A stretch of DNA of 64,000 nt from Pseudomonas putida (GCF_004357765.1 NZ_SMTE01000001.1:372001-436000); one strand, 5' to 3'; shown: positions 35,048 to 45,100, numbered from the stretch's first letter. Numbers and translations are program-made. The notes: a model not told the origin generated them from the sequence alone.

Positions 35048-36124
35048 TCAGTCTACGTTCAGCACGCCACGGCGCACCTGATCACGCTCGATGGATTCGA
35101 ACAGTGCCTTGAAGTTGCCCTCGCCAAAGCCATCGTCACCCTTGCGCTGGATGAACTCGAAGAACACCGGCCCGAGCAGGGTTTCCGAGAAGATCTGCAA
35201 TAGCAGACGCTGGTCGCCGGCGTCGGCGGCGCCGTCGAGCAGGATACCGCGGGCCTGCAGTTGATCTACCGGCTCGCCGTGTCCAGGCAGGCGCTCTTCG
35301 AGCATTTCGTAGTAGGTCTGCGGCGGCGGTGTCATGAAGCGCATGCCCAACCCTTTGAGCGCGTCCCAGGTCTTGAGCAGGTCATCGGTGAGGAACGCCA
35401 CGTGTTGTATGCCTTCGCCGTTGAACTGCATCAGGAACTCTTCGATCTGTCCGGCGCCCTTGGAGGATTCCTCGTTCAGCGGGATGCGGATCATGCCGTC
35501 CGGCGCAGTCATCGCGCGCGAGGTCAGGCCGGTATACTCGCCCTTGATGTCGAAGTAGCGGATCTCGCGGAAGTTGAACAGCTTCTCGTAGAACCCCGCC
35601 CAATAGGCCATGCGTCCGCGATAGACGTTGTGGGTCAAGTGGTCGATGATCTTCAGCCCGGCACCGACCGGATGGCGATCGACACCTTCGATGAAGTTGA
35701 AGTCGATGTCGTAGATCGAGCTGCCTTCTTCATGACGGTCGATCAGGTACAGCGGGGCGCCGCCGATGCCTTTGATGGCAGGCAAACGCAGTTCCATCGG
35801 ACCGGTTTCGATTTCCACCGGCTGGGCGCCCAGTTCCAGGGCACGGGCATAGGCCTCATGGGAGTTGCGGACGCGAAACGCCATGCCGCACACCGACGGG
35901 CCGTGCTCGGCGGCAAAGTAGGAGGCGATGCTGCGCGGTTCGTTGTTGAGGATCAGGTTGATGCCACCCTGACGATACAGGTGCACATCCTTGGAGCGGT
36001 GGGTGGCCACCTTGGTGAAGCCGAGCATCTGGAACACAGGTTCCAGCACACCAGGGGTTGGCGACGCCAGTTCGATGAATTCGAAGCCCATCAGGCCCAT
36101 TGGGTTATCAAAGAGATCTGCCAT
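35048..36124 (-). CDS. hpd: 4-hydroxyphenylpyruvate dioxygenase
   Basis: 358 aa from [23 protein letters not shown], the length of Pseudomonas HPPD; GAGGAC precedes the ATG at 36124. Fe(II) ligands are visible: His in IIDHLTHNV (about 161), His in [11 protein letters not shown] (about 240) and Glu in [21 protein letters not shown] (about 322). It converts 4-hydroxyphenylpyruvate to homogentisate in tyrosine and phenylalanine catabolism. No hmg genes are adjacent. The reading frame open to 36232 upstream is not needed. Confidence 0.97.
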   Translation of the reverse strand: MADLFDNPMGLMGFEFIELASPTPGVLEPVFQMLGFTKVATHRSKDVHLYRQGGINLILNNEPRSIASYFAAEHGPSVCGMAFRVRNSHEAYARALELGAQPVEIETGPMELRLPAIKGIGGAPLYLIDRHEEGSSIYDIDFNFIEGVDRHPVGAGLKIIDHLTHNVYRGRMAYWAGFYEKLFNFREIRYFDIKGEYTGLTSRAMTAPDGMIRIPLNEESSKGAGQIEEFLMQFNGEGIQHVAFLTDDLLKTWDALKGLGMRFMTPPPQTYYEMLEERLPGHGEPVDQLQARGILLDGAADAGDQRLLLQIFSETLLGPVFFEFIQRKGDDGFGEGNFKALFESIERDQVRRGVLNVD

Positions 36125-36426
36125 GTTCGTGTCCTCATCTACAGCCAGGTAATGGTTAATTGCTGGGGATATCGGACGAAACAGGTGGCGAACAGGGAAT
36201 ACCTCGGACACTGCGGGCGAGGAAGTCACCAATGATGAGTTTGAACCCGTGGTAGGCCATGCGTGTGCATTCTCGGCGAGTGGGTGGCCGCGGCGACGCG
36301 GGCCTTATTGTTGTATTCGTAAATCGATTCTACCTATCGTAATTGGCTTTGTCGCGTTTTAGTTCACCCCCCCGGGCGACAAGCGGCTATCCTTGCCCAG
36401 GTTCCCTACCACAAGATTAGGTCAGC
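36125..36426. promoter_or_regulatory. Divergent intergenic region between hpd and the EAL gene
   Basis: 302 bp without a supported gene. An AT-richer stretch at about 36306-36350 contains two CGTAAAT/CGTAAT repeats (TTCGTAAATCGATTC and TATCGTAATTGGC) that could belong to the hpd promoter. I see no convincing activator site or terminator. Confidence 0.4.
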
Positions 36427-38013
36427 ATGCCCCTTTCGGTTAAACGTCCCGCCCGCTGGAGCTGGCGTGCCCTGCTGCCCTGGGGAGTGGCGGTGCTACC
36501 GGTGGTGTGCGGCCTGGCCGTCATACGCTGGCAGGTGGAGCACGAGTTGCGGGCCAGCAGCCAGGCCACCACGCAGCAGGTGGTCGAGCACATCGATCGT
36601 ATCCTCGACAGCTTGGCCGGGGTCGCCGAAAACCTGCTGCCATTGGCCGGGCAGCCCTGTCAGGACAGCGAACTGGTCCTGCGTCGAGAAGTGACCGGTA
36701 ACGCCTTCGTCCGCTCCACCAATCTGTTCGATCACGACAACCTTTATTGCAGCTCGCTGTTCGGCGACTTCGCGGAGCATGTCGATGCCGAGGACTACAC
36801 CGACGGCAAGCTCTGGCTGATGGATGGCAATTCGATCACCCCCCGGCATCCACTGCTGGTCTACCGGGCAAGCGAAGGCGACCGCGGCGCCATCACCACC
36901 GTGGACGGGGAACACCTGATGACCGCCTTGCGCCTGATCGGTGGTCACCAGATTCAGCAACTGCAGGTCGGCGAGCATTGGATGGGGGTGGATGGCGTGG
37001 TTCGTGAGGGCACTCCGGCGCCGGCAGCCAATGCCCCGACGACCCAAGGATCGACTCGCTACCCGTTCAGCGTACACGGCGGATATGCCGCTGGCGCCGG
37101 AGAGTGGATGCTGCGCAACCAATACCCGGCGCTGATCAGCTTGCTGGTGGTGCTCGGTGTCCTGGCAGGCTCGGTCTGCCGCTGGCAGATTCGCCGCGCC
37201 TCCTCGCCGCGTGCCGAACTGCGCAGGGCCCTGGAAGCCGATGAATTTCTGCCCTACTTCCAACCGGTGGTGCGTGCCGGTGATTACCGCTGGGCCGGCA
37301 TCGAGGTATTGATGCGTTGGAACCACCCGCGCGAAGGCCTGGTGCGCCCCGATCTGTTCATCCCCTATGCCGAGCACAGCGGGCAGATCGTCGCCATGAC
37401 CCGCGCCTTGATGCTGCACACCGCGCAGGCGCTGACGCCCTATGCGGCGCTCCTGGAAGAAGGTTTTCGGGTAGCGATCAACATCACCGCCGACCATTGC
37501 CGAGACCTCAGCCTGCTCGACGACTGCCAGACCTTCCTTCAGCACTTCCCGCCTGGCCGTGTGGTGCTGACCCTGGAGCTCACCGAACGCAAGCTGCTCG
37601 AACCCACCCCGGTGACACTGGAACTGTTCGAAAAACTGCACGGCCTGGGCGTGATGATCGCCCTGGATGACTTTGGCACAGGCCAGTCGAGCCTGAACTA
37701 CTTGCGTCAGTTCAAGGTGGATTACCTGAAGATCGACCAGAGCTTCGTCGCCATGATCGGCGGCGATGCGCTGTCGGTGCACATCCTCGACAGTGTCATC
37801 GATCTTTCCGGCAAGCTGGGCCTGCAGACCGTCGCCGAAGGGGTCGAAACCGAGCAGCAACGCGATTACCTGGCTCGCCACGGCGTCGACTTCCAACAAG
37901 GCTATCTGTTCGCCAAGCCGATGGCGGTGGCGGAGTTCCTCCAGGCACTCGCCGCCCGCGCCGATGCCCCACGGTTGCCGCACGACGCGCCCCCTGAGAT
38001 CATGCGCGACTGA
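36427..38013 (+). CDS. CSS-motif EAL-domain c-di-GMP phosphodiesterase
   Basis: 528 aa. Helix 1 (about 18-34), a periplasmic CSS domain with two Cys (GQPCQDSEL; NLYCSSLFGDF) and helix 2 (about 233-252) precede the EAL domain (about 260-510). Catalytic elements are intact: GIEVLMRW (EVL in place of EAL, Glu kept), NITADHC, LELTERKLL, ALDDFGTGQSSLNYL, VDYLKIDQSF, AEGVETEQQ and QGYLFAKPM. It should hydrolyse c-di-GMP in response to periplasmic redox via the CSS Cys pair, as reported for E. coli PdeC-type proteins. Biofilm or surface-fibre control is inferred. Confidence 0.93.
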   Translation: MPLSVKRPARWSWRALLPWGVAVLPVVCGLAVIRWQVEHELRASSQATTQQVVEHIDRILDSLAGVAENLLPLAGQPCQDSELVLRREVTGNAFVRSTNLFDHDNLYCSSLFGDFAEHVDAEDYTDGKLWLMDGNSITPRHPLLVYRASEGDRGAITTVDGEHLMTALRLIGGHQIQQLQVGEHWMGVDGVVREGTPAPAANAPTTQGSTRYPFSVHGGYAAGAGEWMLRNQYPALISLLVVLGVLAGSVCRWQIRRASSPRAELRRALEADEFLPYFQPVVRAGDYRWAGIEVLMRWNHPREGLVRPDLFIPYAEHSGQIVAMTRALMLHTAQALTPYAALLEEGFRVAINITADHCRDLSLLDDCQTFLQHFPPGRVVLTLELTERKLLEPTPVTLELFEKLHGLGVMIALDDFGTGQSSLNYLRQFKVDYLKIDQSFVAMIGGDALSVHILDSVIDLSGKLGLQTVAEGVETEQQRDYLARHGVDFQQGYLFAKPMAVAEFLQALAARADAPRLPHDAPPEIMRD

Positions 38014-38044
38014 CTTCCCCGCTCCCCCTGGTTTAGAGGCATTC

Positions 38045-38932
38045 GTGTCAAAAGGCATTGTTTCATCGGTCCTGGCGTCCTGCTTGTTCGCTGTGATGTA
38101 CGGCTATACCTCCCTGCTCACCCCATTGGACGGCGAGGAAATCTTCGGTTGGCGTATTTTGCTGACGCTTCCCTGTCTGACCCTGTTCATGTTGGCCAGC
38201 AAGGACTGGAAGCTGGTTGGCGGGCTTCTGGCGCGGGTGCGTCAGACGCCCATGCTGGTGTTCGGCATGCTCGGCACTTCGTGGTTGATGGGCCTGCAAC
38301 TGTGGCTGTTTCTATGGGCGCCGCTGCATGGACGCAGCCTGGAAGTGTCGATGGGTTACTTTTTGCTACCGCTGGCGATGGTCATGACCGGACGGCTGGT
38401 ATACGGAGAACGCCTCTCGCGCCTGCAGACCGTGGCAGTCTGCTGCGCAGCCCTTGGGGTGGGGCACGAGCTCTACCAGCATGGCAGCTTTGCCTGGGAA
38501 ACCCTTTTGGTGATGACGGGCTATCCGATCTACTTCGTCCTGCGCCGCCGCTGCCGTACCGACCATCTGGGCGGGCTGTGGTGCGACATGTGCCTGCTGC
38601 TGCCGTGGGCCCTGTATTTCGTGATCCAGGGCCCACTTGGCAGCGCCGATCTCGCCGCGCACCCAGGCCTGTACGGTCTGATACCACTGCTGGGAGCGAT
38701 CAGCGCACTGGCCCTGATCGCTTACGTGCTGGCGAGCCGCCAACTGCCCTTCGGTCTGTTCGGACTGCTCAGCTACGTGGAACCGGTGCTGCTGGTCGGT
38801 GTGTCACTGCTGCTCGGCGCCACCATCGGCCCCGATCAGTGGCTGACCTACCTGCCGATCTGGGCCGCGGTGCTGGTGCTGGTGCTCGAAGGCATCAAGC
38901 ACCTGCTGCGTCAGCGCCGGCGCTCGGTGTAA
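38045..38932 (+). CDS. rarD: RarD-like DMT-superfamily (EamA) permease
   Basis: 295 aa from a GTG at 38045 with GAGG 6 bp upstream; there is no suitable ATG. Ten predicted helices and the motif [27 protein letters not shown] are typical of RarD. The transported substrate is unknown. Its last 38 bp overlap the convergent TerC-CBS gene. Confidence 0.88.
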   Translation: MSKGIVSSVLASCLFAVMYGYTSLLTPLDGEEIFGWRILLTLPCLTLFMLASKDWKLVGGLLARVRQTPMLVFGMLGTSWLMGLQLWLFLWAPLHGRSLEVSMGYFLLPLAMVMTGRLVYGERLSRLQTVAVCCAALGVGHELYQHGSFAWETLLVMTGYPIYFVLRRRCRTDHLGGLWCDMCLLLPWALYFVIQGPLGSADLAAHPGLYGLIPLLGAISALALIAYVLASRQLPFGLFGLLSYVEPVLLVGVSLLLGATIGPDQWLTYLPIWAAVLVLVLEGIKHLLRQRRRSV

Positions 38933-40466
38933 GGCGCACCTGGCGGACCCGCCGCTCCTCTACCGCTACGACGGTCAGGGTCCAACCGTTCCAGGCCAGG
39001 CGATCGCCGACTATCGGCAGGCGGTCGAGCAGGCTCATCACCAGGCCCGCGAGGGTCTGGTAATCCTCGGTGGCCCGGGCGCTGAACCCGGTACGCGCCT
39101 GCACCTGGCTGAGGTTCAAGGCACCACTGACGACGAATTCTCCACCTTCCTCGACGATCGCCGGGCCTTCCACCTCACTGGCATCCGGCAACTCGCCGGC
39201 GATCGATTCGAGGATGTCGGTCATGGTCAGCAGGCCAGTGAAGTCACCGAACTCGTTGACCACGAAGGCGATGTGCGTCGACTGACTGCGCATCTGCTCA
39301 AGAGCGTTGAGGATGCTGAAGCTTTCCAGCAGGTTCAACGGTGCCCGTGCCATGCGCTCGAGGTCCGGCTGGTTGCCCGACAGGAGTTCCTTGAGCAGTT
39401 CCTTCTTGTGCACGAAGCCCAATGGTTCATCGATACGGCCATCGCGAATCAGCGGCAGGCGCGAGTATGGCGAGTTGGCCAGGGCCTCGGTGATGGCTGC
39501 AGGCGGTTGTGCCAGCTCGATCACGTCGACTTCGGTACGGGTGGTCATGACCGTGCGAATTGGCCGCTCGGCCAGGTTCAGCACGCCACTGATCATCACG
39601 CGCTCACGGCGGTCGAACAACACCTGTTCTTCGCCTCCTTCGACCAGGTCAGCGATGTCCTCGCCCACTTCGTCGGCCTCTACCCGGCGCCCGCCGAGCA
39701 GACGCAACACGGCGTGCGCGGTACGTTCCCGCAGCGGCTTGTGCTGTTGCAGACTCCGCTTGCGGCGGGCACGGGCCAACTGGTTGAACAGCTCGATCAG
39801 CAGGGAGAAGCCGATGGCCGCGTACAGGTAGCCCTTGGGAATATGGAAGCCCAGGCCTTCGGCGGTCAGGCTGAAGCCGATCATCATCAGGAAGCCGAGG
39901 CACAACATGATCACCGTCGGGTGGGCGTTGACGAAGCGGGTCAGCGGCTTGCTGGCAACGATCATGATGCCGATCGAGAAGATCACGGCGATCATCATCA
40001 GCGACAGGTGCTCGACCATGCCCACGGCGGTAATCACCGCATCGAGCGAAAACACCGCATCGAGCACGACGATCTGCGCCACGATTGGCCAGAACGCGGC
40101 ATGGCGCACTGCACCGCTGGCTTGGGTGATATGCCCTTCGAGGCGTTCGTGCAACTCCATGGTCGCCTTGAACAGCAGGAACACACCGCCGAACAGCATG
40201 ATCAGGTCACGGCCTGAGAAGCTCTTGTCGAACACTTCGAACAACGGCGCGGTCAGCGTGACCATCCACGAGATGCTGGCCAGCAGGCCAAGGCGCATGA
40301 TCAATGCCAGGCTCAGACCAATCACCCGAGCGCGGTCGCGCTGATGAGGCGGCAGCTTGTCGGCGAGGATGGCGATGAACACCAGGTTGTCGATACCCAG
40401 TACCAGCTCGAGGACGATAAGCGTCAGCAGGCCCAGCCAGGCCGTGGGGTCGGCTAGCCATTCCAT
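38895..40466 (-). CDS. TerC-family membrane protein with CBS pair and CorC/HlyC domain
   Basis: 523 aa. The N-terminal TerC domain (about 1-235, seven helices) has the acidic membrane motifs [19 protein letters not shown] and [18 protein letters not shown], which are thought to bind metal in Alx/TerC proteins. A CBS pair (about 300-425) and a CorC_HlyC domain (about 440-515) follow, as in E. coli YegH/YoaE. A role in Mn2+ or other metal export or co-secretory metalation is plausible. The ATG overlaps the stop of a 29-codon upstream ORF, and the gene has only a poor ribosome-binding site of its own. Confidence 0.93.
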   Translation of the reverse strand: MEWLADPTAWLGLLTLIVLELVLGIDNLVFIAILADKLPPHQRDRARVIGLSLALIMRLGLLASISWMVTLTAPLFEVFDKSFSGRDLIMLFGGVFLLFKATMELHERLEGHITQASGAVRHAAFWPIVAQIVVLDAVFSLDAVITAVGMVEHLSLMMIAVIFSIGIMIVASKPLTRFVNAHPTVIMLCLGFLMMIGFSLTAEGLGFHIPKGYLYAAIGFSLLIELFNQLARARRKRSLQQHKPLRERTAHAVLRLLGGRRVEADEVGEDIADLVEGGEEQVLFDRRERVMISGVLNLAERPIRTVMTTRTEVDVIELAQPPAAITEALANSPYSRLPLIRDGRIDEPLGFVHKKELLKELLSGNQPDLERMARAPLNLLESFSILNALEQMRSQSTHIAFVVNEFGDFTGLLTMTDILESIAGELPDASEVEGPAIVEEGGEFVVSGALNLSQVQARTGFSARATEDYQTLAGLVMSLLDRLPIVGDRLAWNGWTLTVVAVEERRVRQVRLTPSAGADAAGA

Positions 40467-40555
40467 TAGCGGGTACTCACGTGTGCGGCGTCACGAAGAC
40501 GGGGGGAGGATGGCCAGGACGACCAGAAACTGGGGGGCTCCGCGAAGGTGCTCAT
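40466..40555 (-). CDS. 29-aa upstream ORF overlapping the terC-like gene
   Basis: ATG at 40555 preceded by AAGG about 6 bp upstream; it encodes [20 protein letters not shown] and nine further residues. Its TAA (40468-40466) overlaps the ATG of the TerC gene by one base (TAATG). The peptide is rich in Ser and Pro with two Trp and resembles nothing I know. The most economical reading is a leader peptide that couples translation to TerC. Confidence 0.5.
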   Translation of the reverse strand: MSTFAEPPSFWSSWPSSPRLRDAAHVSTR

Positions 40556-40611
40556 AGGGACCTTGATAGCAAATTGGGAAGTTGATCCTACAAGCACTGT
40601 GGTTTTTACCG

Positions 40612-40626
40612 ATAGTGGGAAACTAT
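40612..40626. promoter_or_regulatory. Inverted repeat between divergent terC-like and lysE genes
   Basis: ATAGT-GGGAA-ACTAT, a perfect 5-bp dyad, lies in the 172-bp divergent region in an AT-richer context. It may be an operator; there is no direct evidence. Confidence 0.3.
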
Positions 40627-40727
40627 TACAAAACCTGTAAGCGAGGCCCTTGAGGGACTTTTGTTCAATACCGTCTCCAGAATCAGCCGCACGATGGTGG
40701 CCCCCGTTCACTTCCCAGGATCGTTCG

Positions 40728-41312
40728 ATGAGCCTCTCGCTTTCCATGGCCACCTTTGCACTGGCCGCCTCCATTTCCCCCGGACCGGTCAATGTCGTCG
40801 CCCTTGCCAGCGGTGCCAGCCATGGTCTGCGCAAGAGTCTTGGGCATGTCACTGGCGCAACATTGGGGTTTTGCCTGCTACTGGTGTTGTCCGGTCTGGG
40901 CTTGCATGCCCTACTCCAGCAGTGGCCAGTGTTCGGGTTGGCCCTGCATTGGGGGGGCGTGGCCTTTCTGCTGTTCATGGCGTGGAAGCTGGCCAACGAT
41001 ACCGGCGAACTAGACAGCACAGGCCGGCAGCCAGCACCGTCGGCCTGGCACGGGGCTGCGATGCAGTGGTTAAGCCCAAAGGCCTGGCTGGCAGCAGTGG
41101 CGGGCGTTGGGGCCTATACCGGCGGTGAACACTCGCTGTTGTGGTTGTTCACCTGGATCTACGCACCGATCTGCTTCCTTTCGGTGACCTGCTGGGCCTG
41201 GGCAGGCAGTGTCATCCGGCACTACCTGAGGGATCCTCGCTACCTGCGGTGGCTGAATCGAGGATTGGCGGGACTACTGGTGCTGAGTACCGTCTATCTG
41301 GTGCTCGGATGA
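40728..41312 (+). CDS. LysE-family exporter
   Basis: 194 aa from the ATG at 40728 (AGGA upstream). Five to six helices and the LysE/RhtB hallmark SISPGPVNVVALASGASHGLRKSLGHVTGATLGF near the N-terminus, with QWLSPKAWLAAVAGVGAY in the middle. It probably exports an amino acid or related compound. The last 39 bp overlap the convergent AraC gene. Confidence 0.93.
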   Translation: MSLSLSMATFALAASISPGPVNVVALASGASHGLRKSLGHVTGATLGFCLLLVLSGLGLHALLQQWPVFGLALHWGGVAFLLFMAWKLANDTGELDSTGRQPAPSAWHGAAMQWLSPKAWLAAVAGVGAYTGGEHSLLWLFTWIYAPICFLSVTCWAWAGSVIRHYLRDPRYLRWLNRGLAGLLVLSTVYLVLG

Positions 41313-42113
41313 AGCATGTCCCGGCATTGCCCGAGCAGTGGCCCCGCGATAATGCCCAGGCGTCGTTGCCAGATGTCGTTTGAAAGCCCGCTGCAGATGC
41401 GCCTGGTCGGCAAAGCCGGACGCCAATGCCACCTCGGCGATGGGCAGCCCGCCGCGTAGCAAGGCTCTGGCATGCTGCACGCGCTGATCCAGCAGATAGC
41501 AGTGCGGAGTCAGGCCAAAGCGTTGCCTGAACGCCCGGATCAGGTAGGCACGCGACAAACCGCTGGCAGCGCAGATGTCTTCCAGGACCAATGGGTCGGT
41601 TCGGTGAGCCCGAATGAACGCGGCAGCCGCGTCCAACTGCGGGTGTTCGACCGGATCGGGTCGATGGCTTGGACGCAGATAGCTAGGCAGTTCGGCAAAG
41701 AAATCAGCCAACCGCGCTTGCCTGTCCGGTATTCCACCATCGAACAGGTCAGCGAACATTTGCAGCATGCGACTGTAAAGTGGCGCCGAGTCACTCCATG
41801 TCTGCCCTGGCAGGTTGAAACCCCGCGCCTGCAACCAGGGCATGTCGACGAACAGCATCAGATATGACCAGCCCTGGCCAGCGAGGGGGTTGCAGGTATG
41901 CACCACACCCGGGTTCATCAGTACCGTGGTCCCGGCTCCCACTTCCCTCTGGTGTTCGCCGCTCAGATAGGTACTGCGCCCGCCGGTTATGACGCCGATG
42001 GAGAAGCTTTCGTGGGAGTGGGCGGCATAGCACACCTGCCTTCCATCGCCCACGCGGCGCGCTTCGACGAAGGGCAATGTCGCGTCTCGCCAGAACCGTG
42101 ACACCTCGATCAT
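41274..42113 (-). CDS. AraC-family transcriptional regulator
   Basis: 279 aa. An N-terminal cupin-like sensor (HSHESFSIGVITGGRSTYL, VLMNPGVVHTCNP) and a C-terminal AraC HTH pair (ICAASGLSRAYLIRAFRQRFGLTPHCYLLDQRVQHARALL and IAEVALASGFADQAHLQRAFKRHLATTPGHYR). The LysE-AraC pairing is common and suggests that it controls the exporter gene, although the genes are convergent. It lies 21 bp upstream of the atoE stop region on the same strand. Confidence 0.92.
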   Translation of the reverse strand: MIEVSRFWRDATLPFVEARRVGDGRQVCYAAHSHESFSIGVITGGRSTYLSGEHQREVGAGTTVLMNPGVVHTCNPLAGQGWSYLMLFVDMPWLQARGFNLPGQTWSDSAPLYSRMLQMFADLFDGGIPDRQARLADFFAELPSYLRPSHRPDPVEHPQLDAAAAFIRAHRTDPLVLEDICAASGLSRAYLIRAFRQRFGLTPHCYLLDQRVQHARALLRGGLPIAEVALASGFADQAHLQRAFKRHLATTPGHYRGATARAMPGHASSEHQIDGTQHQ

Positions 42114-42133
42114 CGCCCTCCTCCTTTCTCAAT

Positions 42134-43552
42134 TCATGGCATTACCGGTGGCACATACTGCAATGTCGCCCCCAATGCCCACAACAGCACCAGCACCAAG
42201 GGCACATGCACCAACAACTGCACGAACGAGAAGCCGATCAGGTCGCGGGCCTTGAGACCCAGGACACCCAGCAGTGGCAGCATGTAGAACGGATTGATCA
42301 GGTTTGGCAGCGCCTCGGCGGCGTTGTAGATCTGCACCGCCCAGCCCAGATGGTACTGCAGGTCATTGGCCACCAACATCACGTAGGGCGCTTCGATGAT
42401 CCACTTGCCGCCACCGGAGGGAATGAAGAAGCCCAACACCGCCGAGTACACCCCCATCAGCACGGCATAGGTGTCGTGGGTGGCGATCTGGGTGAAGAAC
42501 AGCGAAATGTGGTGGGCCAGGGTCTGCTCGTCGAGGCCTTTGACCTGAGTCAGGATGGCCGCGATGGAACCATACAGCGGGAACTGGATCAGCACCCCGG
42601 TGGTGGTTGGCACGGCGCGCGCCACCGCATCGAGGAAGCTGCGCGGACGCCAGTGCAGCAAGGCACCGGCCATGATGAACAGCAGGTTATAGGTGTTCAG
42701 CCCGGAAATGGCGGTGATCGCCGGCTTGGTGGCGAACTCCTGGTACAGCCAGCCGCCAGCGAGCACCACCAGCAACAGGATCAACAGCGGGCTGTGCTCC
42801 AACCATTCGCCTGGACGGGTGCGCTTGGGCGCTGGCGGTGCGGTGAAGCTCGGGTCGACGCCACAGTCCTGAGCGCTACGCGCACTGTTCGGCCCTGGAG
42901 CGGTGGCATAGGCGATGACCAGCGAGACCAGTACCAGCGCCGCCAGCATCACACCGGACTGCCACAGGAATATGGTTTCGGTGAATGGGATAACCCCGGT
43001 GATGGACAGGATCGAGGGTGGCAGGCTGGCCGGGTTGGCCTGCAACTGTGCAGCCGAGGAAGACAAGCCCAACGCCCATACCGCACCCAGGCCCAGGTAG
43101 GCCGCGGCACCGGCGGCGCGGTAGTCCATCTTCAGGTCGGTACGACGCGCCAAGGCACGCACCAGCAGCCCGCCGAAGACCAGCGACAGGCCCCAATTGA
43201 GCAGCGAGGCGAGCATCGAGATCAGCGCCACCCAGCATACTGCCGAGCGGCCGTTGCGCGGTATGCGCGCCAGACGGTCGATCAATCGCGCTGCCGGCGG
43301 CGAGCTGGCGACCACATAGCCGCCAATGACCACGAAGGCCATCTGCATGGTGAAGGGAATCAGGCTCCAGAAGCCATCGCCAAATGCCTTGGCAGTGTCG
43401 AGGGGCTTGGCGCCCATGGCCAGGGCACCGATGCATACCAGCAGCACCGCCAAGGCAGCGAACACCCAGGAGTCGGGGAACCAGCGTTCGGCCCAGTTGG
43501 AACAGCGCAGAGCAAAGCGGGCGGAGCGGCTGTCTTGAATTTCAGCGGCCAC
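42134..43552 (-). CDS. atoE: AtoE-type short-chain fatty acid transporter
   Basis: 472 aa with about 12 membrane helices. AtoE/SCFA-transporter motifs include WVALISMLASLLNWGLSLVFGGLL, GLSSSAAQLQANP and FIPSGGGKWIIEAPYV. It imports short-chain fatty acids or acetoacetate for activation by the CoA-transferase encoded just upstream. The start has weak ribosome-binding potential (GGAAGAT). A REPIN separates it from the transferase genes. Confidence 0.9.
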   Translation of the reverse strand: MAAEIQDSRSARFALRCSNWAERWFPDSWVFAALAVLLVCIGALAMGAKPLDTAKAFGDGFWSLIPFTMQMAFVVIGGYVVASSPPAARLIDRLARIPRNGRSAVCWVALISMLASLLNWGLSLVFGGLLVRALARRTDLKMDYRAAGAAAYLGLGAVWALGLSSSAAQLQANPASLPPSILSITGVIPFTETIFLWQSGVMLAALVLVSLVIAYATAPGPNSARSAQDCGVDPSFTAPPAPKRTRPGEWLEHSPLLILLLVVLAGGWLYQEFATKPAITAISGLNTYNLLFIMAGALLHWRPRSFLDAVARAVPTTTGVLIQFPLYGSIAAILTQVKGLDEQTLAHHISLFFTQIATHDTYAVLMGVYSAVLGFFIPSGGGKWIIEAPYVMLVANDLQYHLGWAVQIYNAAEALPNLINPFYMLPLLGVLGLKARDLIGFSFVQLLVHVPLVLVLLWALGATLQYVPPVMP

Positions 43553-43610
43553 AACATCTTCCTTTTATTGATTTTATCGATTTGAACGCAGATTGAAGCT
43601 AAACACGAAA

Positions 43611-43690
43611 ACCCTGTGGGAGCGGGCTTGCCCGCGAATGCAGAGGTGAAATCACCGACGCATTCGCGGGCAAGCCCGCTCCCACAGGGT
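43611..43690. repeat. REPIN: paired REP sequences in perfect inverted orientation
   Basis: Two 31-nt arms (43611-43641 and 43660-43690) are exact reverse complements. Each contains TGGGAGCGGGCTTGCCCGCG, a known Pseudomonas REP type. The 18-nt loop itself holds a GGTG/CACC hairpin. It lies between the CoA-transferase genes and atoE, where it may attenuate or stabilise the polycistronic RNA. Confidence 0.95.
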
Positions 43691-43709
43691 TAGCCTGCGG
43701 CCCGTGTAA

Positions 43710-44366
43710 TCAGAAGGTCATTTCCTTCACATCGTCTGGCACGATCAGCTTGCCGGCAGTCTTTTCGATGATTTCTTCGACGCTGACCCCTGGGGCAGTC
43801 TCGCGCAGGATGAATGCGCCGTCTTCGATTTCCAGATAGGCTAGGTCGGTCAGTACCTTGCGAATGCAACCAGCGCCGGTCAGCGGCAGGTTGCACTGGG
43901 GCAGCAGCTTGGACTCACCGTCCTTGGACGCATGGGTCATGGTGACGATGATGTTCTCGGCACCGGCCACCAGGTCCATCGCCCCGCCCATGCCCTTGAC
44001 CAGCTTGCCGGGGATCATCCAGGAGGCGATGTTGCCGTGCACATCGACCTCGAAGGCGCCCAGCACGGTCAGATCGACATGGCCACCGCGGATCATGGCG
44101 AACGACTGCGCCGAGTCGAAGATCGAGGCGCCGCGGCGCGCGGTCACGGTCTGCTTGCCAGCATTGATCATGTCGGCATCGATAGTCCCTTCGGTGGGAA
44201 ACTCGCCCATGCCAAGCAAGCCGTTTTCCGACTGCAGCATCACATCCATGTCGGCGGGGACATAGTTGGCCACCAGGGTAGGAATGCCGATGCCGAGGTT
44301 GACGTAGTAACCGTCCTTGAGTTCGCGGGCAACGCGTTGGGCCATCTGTTCGCGGGTCAGTGCCAT
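43710..44366 (-). CDS. atoA: 3-oxoacid/short-chain acyl CoA-transferase, subunit B
   Basis: 218 aa from MALTREQMAQRVARELKDGYYVNLGIGIPTLVANYVP, the standard start of the beta subunit; the longer frame upstream is a shadow. The catalytic Glu lies in LQSENGLLGMGEFP (about residue 46-52). It pairs with the alpha subunit encoded 35 bp upstream to move CoA from succinyl- or acetyl-CoA to acetoacetate. It could equally be called scoB or pcaJ-like, but the adjacent atoE favours acetoacetate or short-chain acid use. Confidence 0.93.
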   Translation of the reverse strand: MALTREQMAQRVARELKDGYYVNLGIGIPTLVANYVPADMDVMLQSENGLLGMGEFPTEGTIDADMINAGKQTVTARRGASIFDSAQSFAMIRGGHVDLTVLGAFEVDVHGNIASWMIPGKLVKGMGGAMDLVAGAENIIVTMTHASKDGESKLLPQCNLPLTGAGCIRKVLTDLAYLEIEDGAFILRETAPGVSVEEIIEKTAGKLIVPDDVKEMTF

Positions 44367-44401
44367 GGTCAGGATCTCTTTGTTGTTCTGATGGATGGCG
44401 C

Positions 44402-45100
44402 TCAGGCCTTGACAGTGCGCTTTTCGATACGCTTTTCGAAGGTACCGACGATCACCCGATCGACGAAGATGCCAGGGGTGTGGATCTCGCTGGGCAGCAG
44501 CACGCCGGGCTCGACGATTTCCTCGACTTCGACCACAGTGATCTTGCCGGCGGTGGCAGCCAACGGGTTGAAGTTCTGAGCGGTGTTGCGGTACACGACA
44601 TTGCCGTAGTGATCGGCCTTCCAACCTTTGACGATGGCGAAATCACCGGTGATGGACTCTTCGAGGATGTACTGGCGCCCCTTGAACTCGCGTACTTCCT
44701 TACCTTCGGCCACTGGCGTGCCGTAGCCGGTGGCGGTGAAGAAGGCTGGGATGCCAGCGCCACCGGCGCGCATCTTCTCGGCCAGGGTGCCCTGTGGGGT
44801 GAGCTCGACTTCCAGCTCGCCACTGAGCAACTGGCGCTCGAACTCAGCGTTTTCACCCACGTAGGAAGCGATCATCTTGCGGATCTGCCGATCCTCGAGC
44901 AGCACGCCAAGGCCGAAGCCGTCGACGCCGCAGTTGTTGGACACGACCGTCAGGCCCTTAACGCCACGCCGCTTGATCTCGGCGATGAGGTTCTCTGGGA
45001 TGCCGCACAGGCCGAAGCCCCCGGCCAGCACCGTCATATCGTCGGTCAGGCCCTCGAGGGCCTCTTCATAGGTTGCTACGCGCTTGTCCAGTCCGGCCAT
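44402..45100 (-). CDS. atoD: 3-oxoacid/short-chain acyl CoA-transferase, subunit A
   Basis: 232 aa from the ATG at 45100 with AAAAGGCGGA upstream. It has the alpha-subunit CoA-binding motif [16 protein letters not shown] near the N-terminus, then [16 protein letters not shown] and [25 protein letters not shown]. First gene of the ato-like operon (A, B, transporter), divergent from a LysR gene. The exact acyl substrate is not certain; ScoA is an alternative name. Confidence 0.93.
   Translation of the reverse strand: MAGLDKRVATYEEALEGLTDDMTVLAGGFGLCGIPENLIAEIKRRGVKGLTVVSNNCGVDGFGLGVLLEDRQIRKMIASYVGENAEFERQLLSGELEVELTPQGTLAEKMRAGGAGIPAFFTATGYGTPVAEGKEVREFKGRQYILEESITGDFAIVKGWKADHYGNVVYRNTAQNFNPLAATAGKITVVEVEEIVEPGVLLPSEIHTPGIFVDRVIVGTFEKRIEKRTVKA

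Noticed and set aside
36496-38058. 520-codon frame antisense to the EAL gene
   Set aside because: Mirror frame; catalytic EAL motifs on the + strand are intact.
40467-40650. yybP-ykoY (Mn2+) riboswitch upstream of the TerC gene
   Set aside because: I looked for the conserved GGGGAGUA-type core and paired elements and did not find them; a small overlapping ORF is the better-supported feature.
42077-43585. 502-codon frame antisense to atoE
   Set aside because: Gln/His-rich mirror of a hydrophobic membrane protein, a common artefact.
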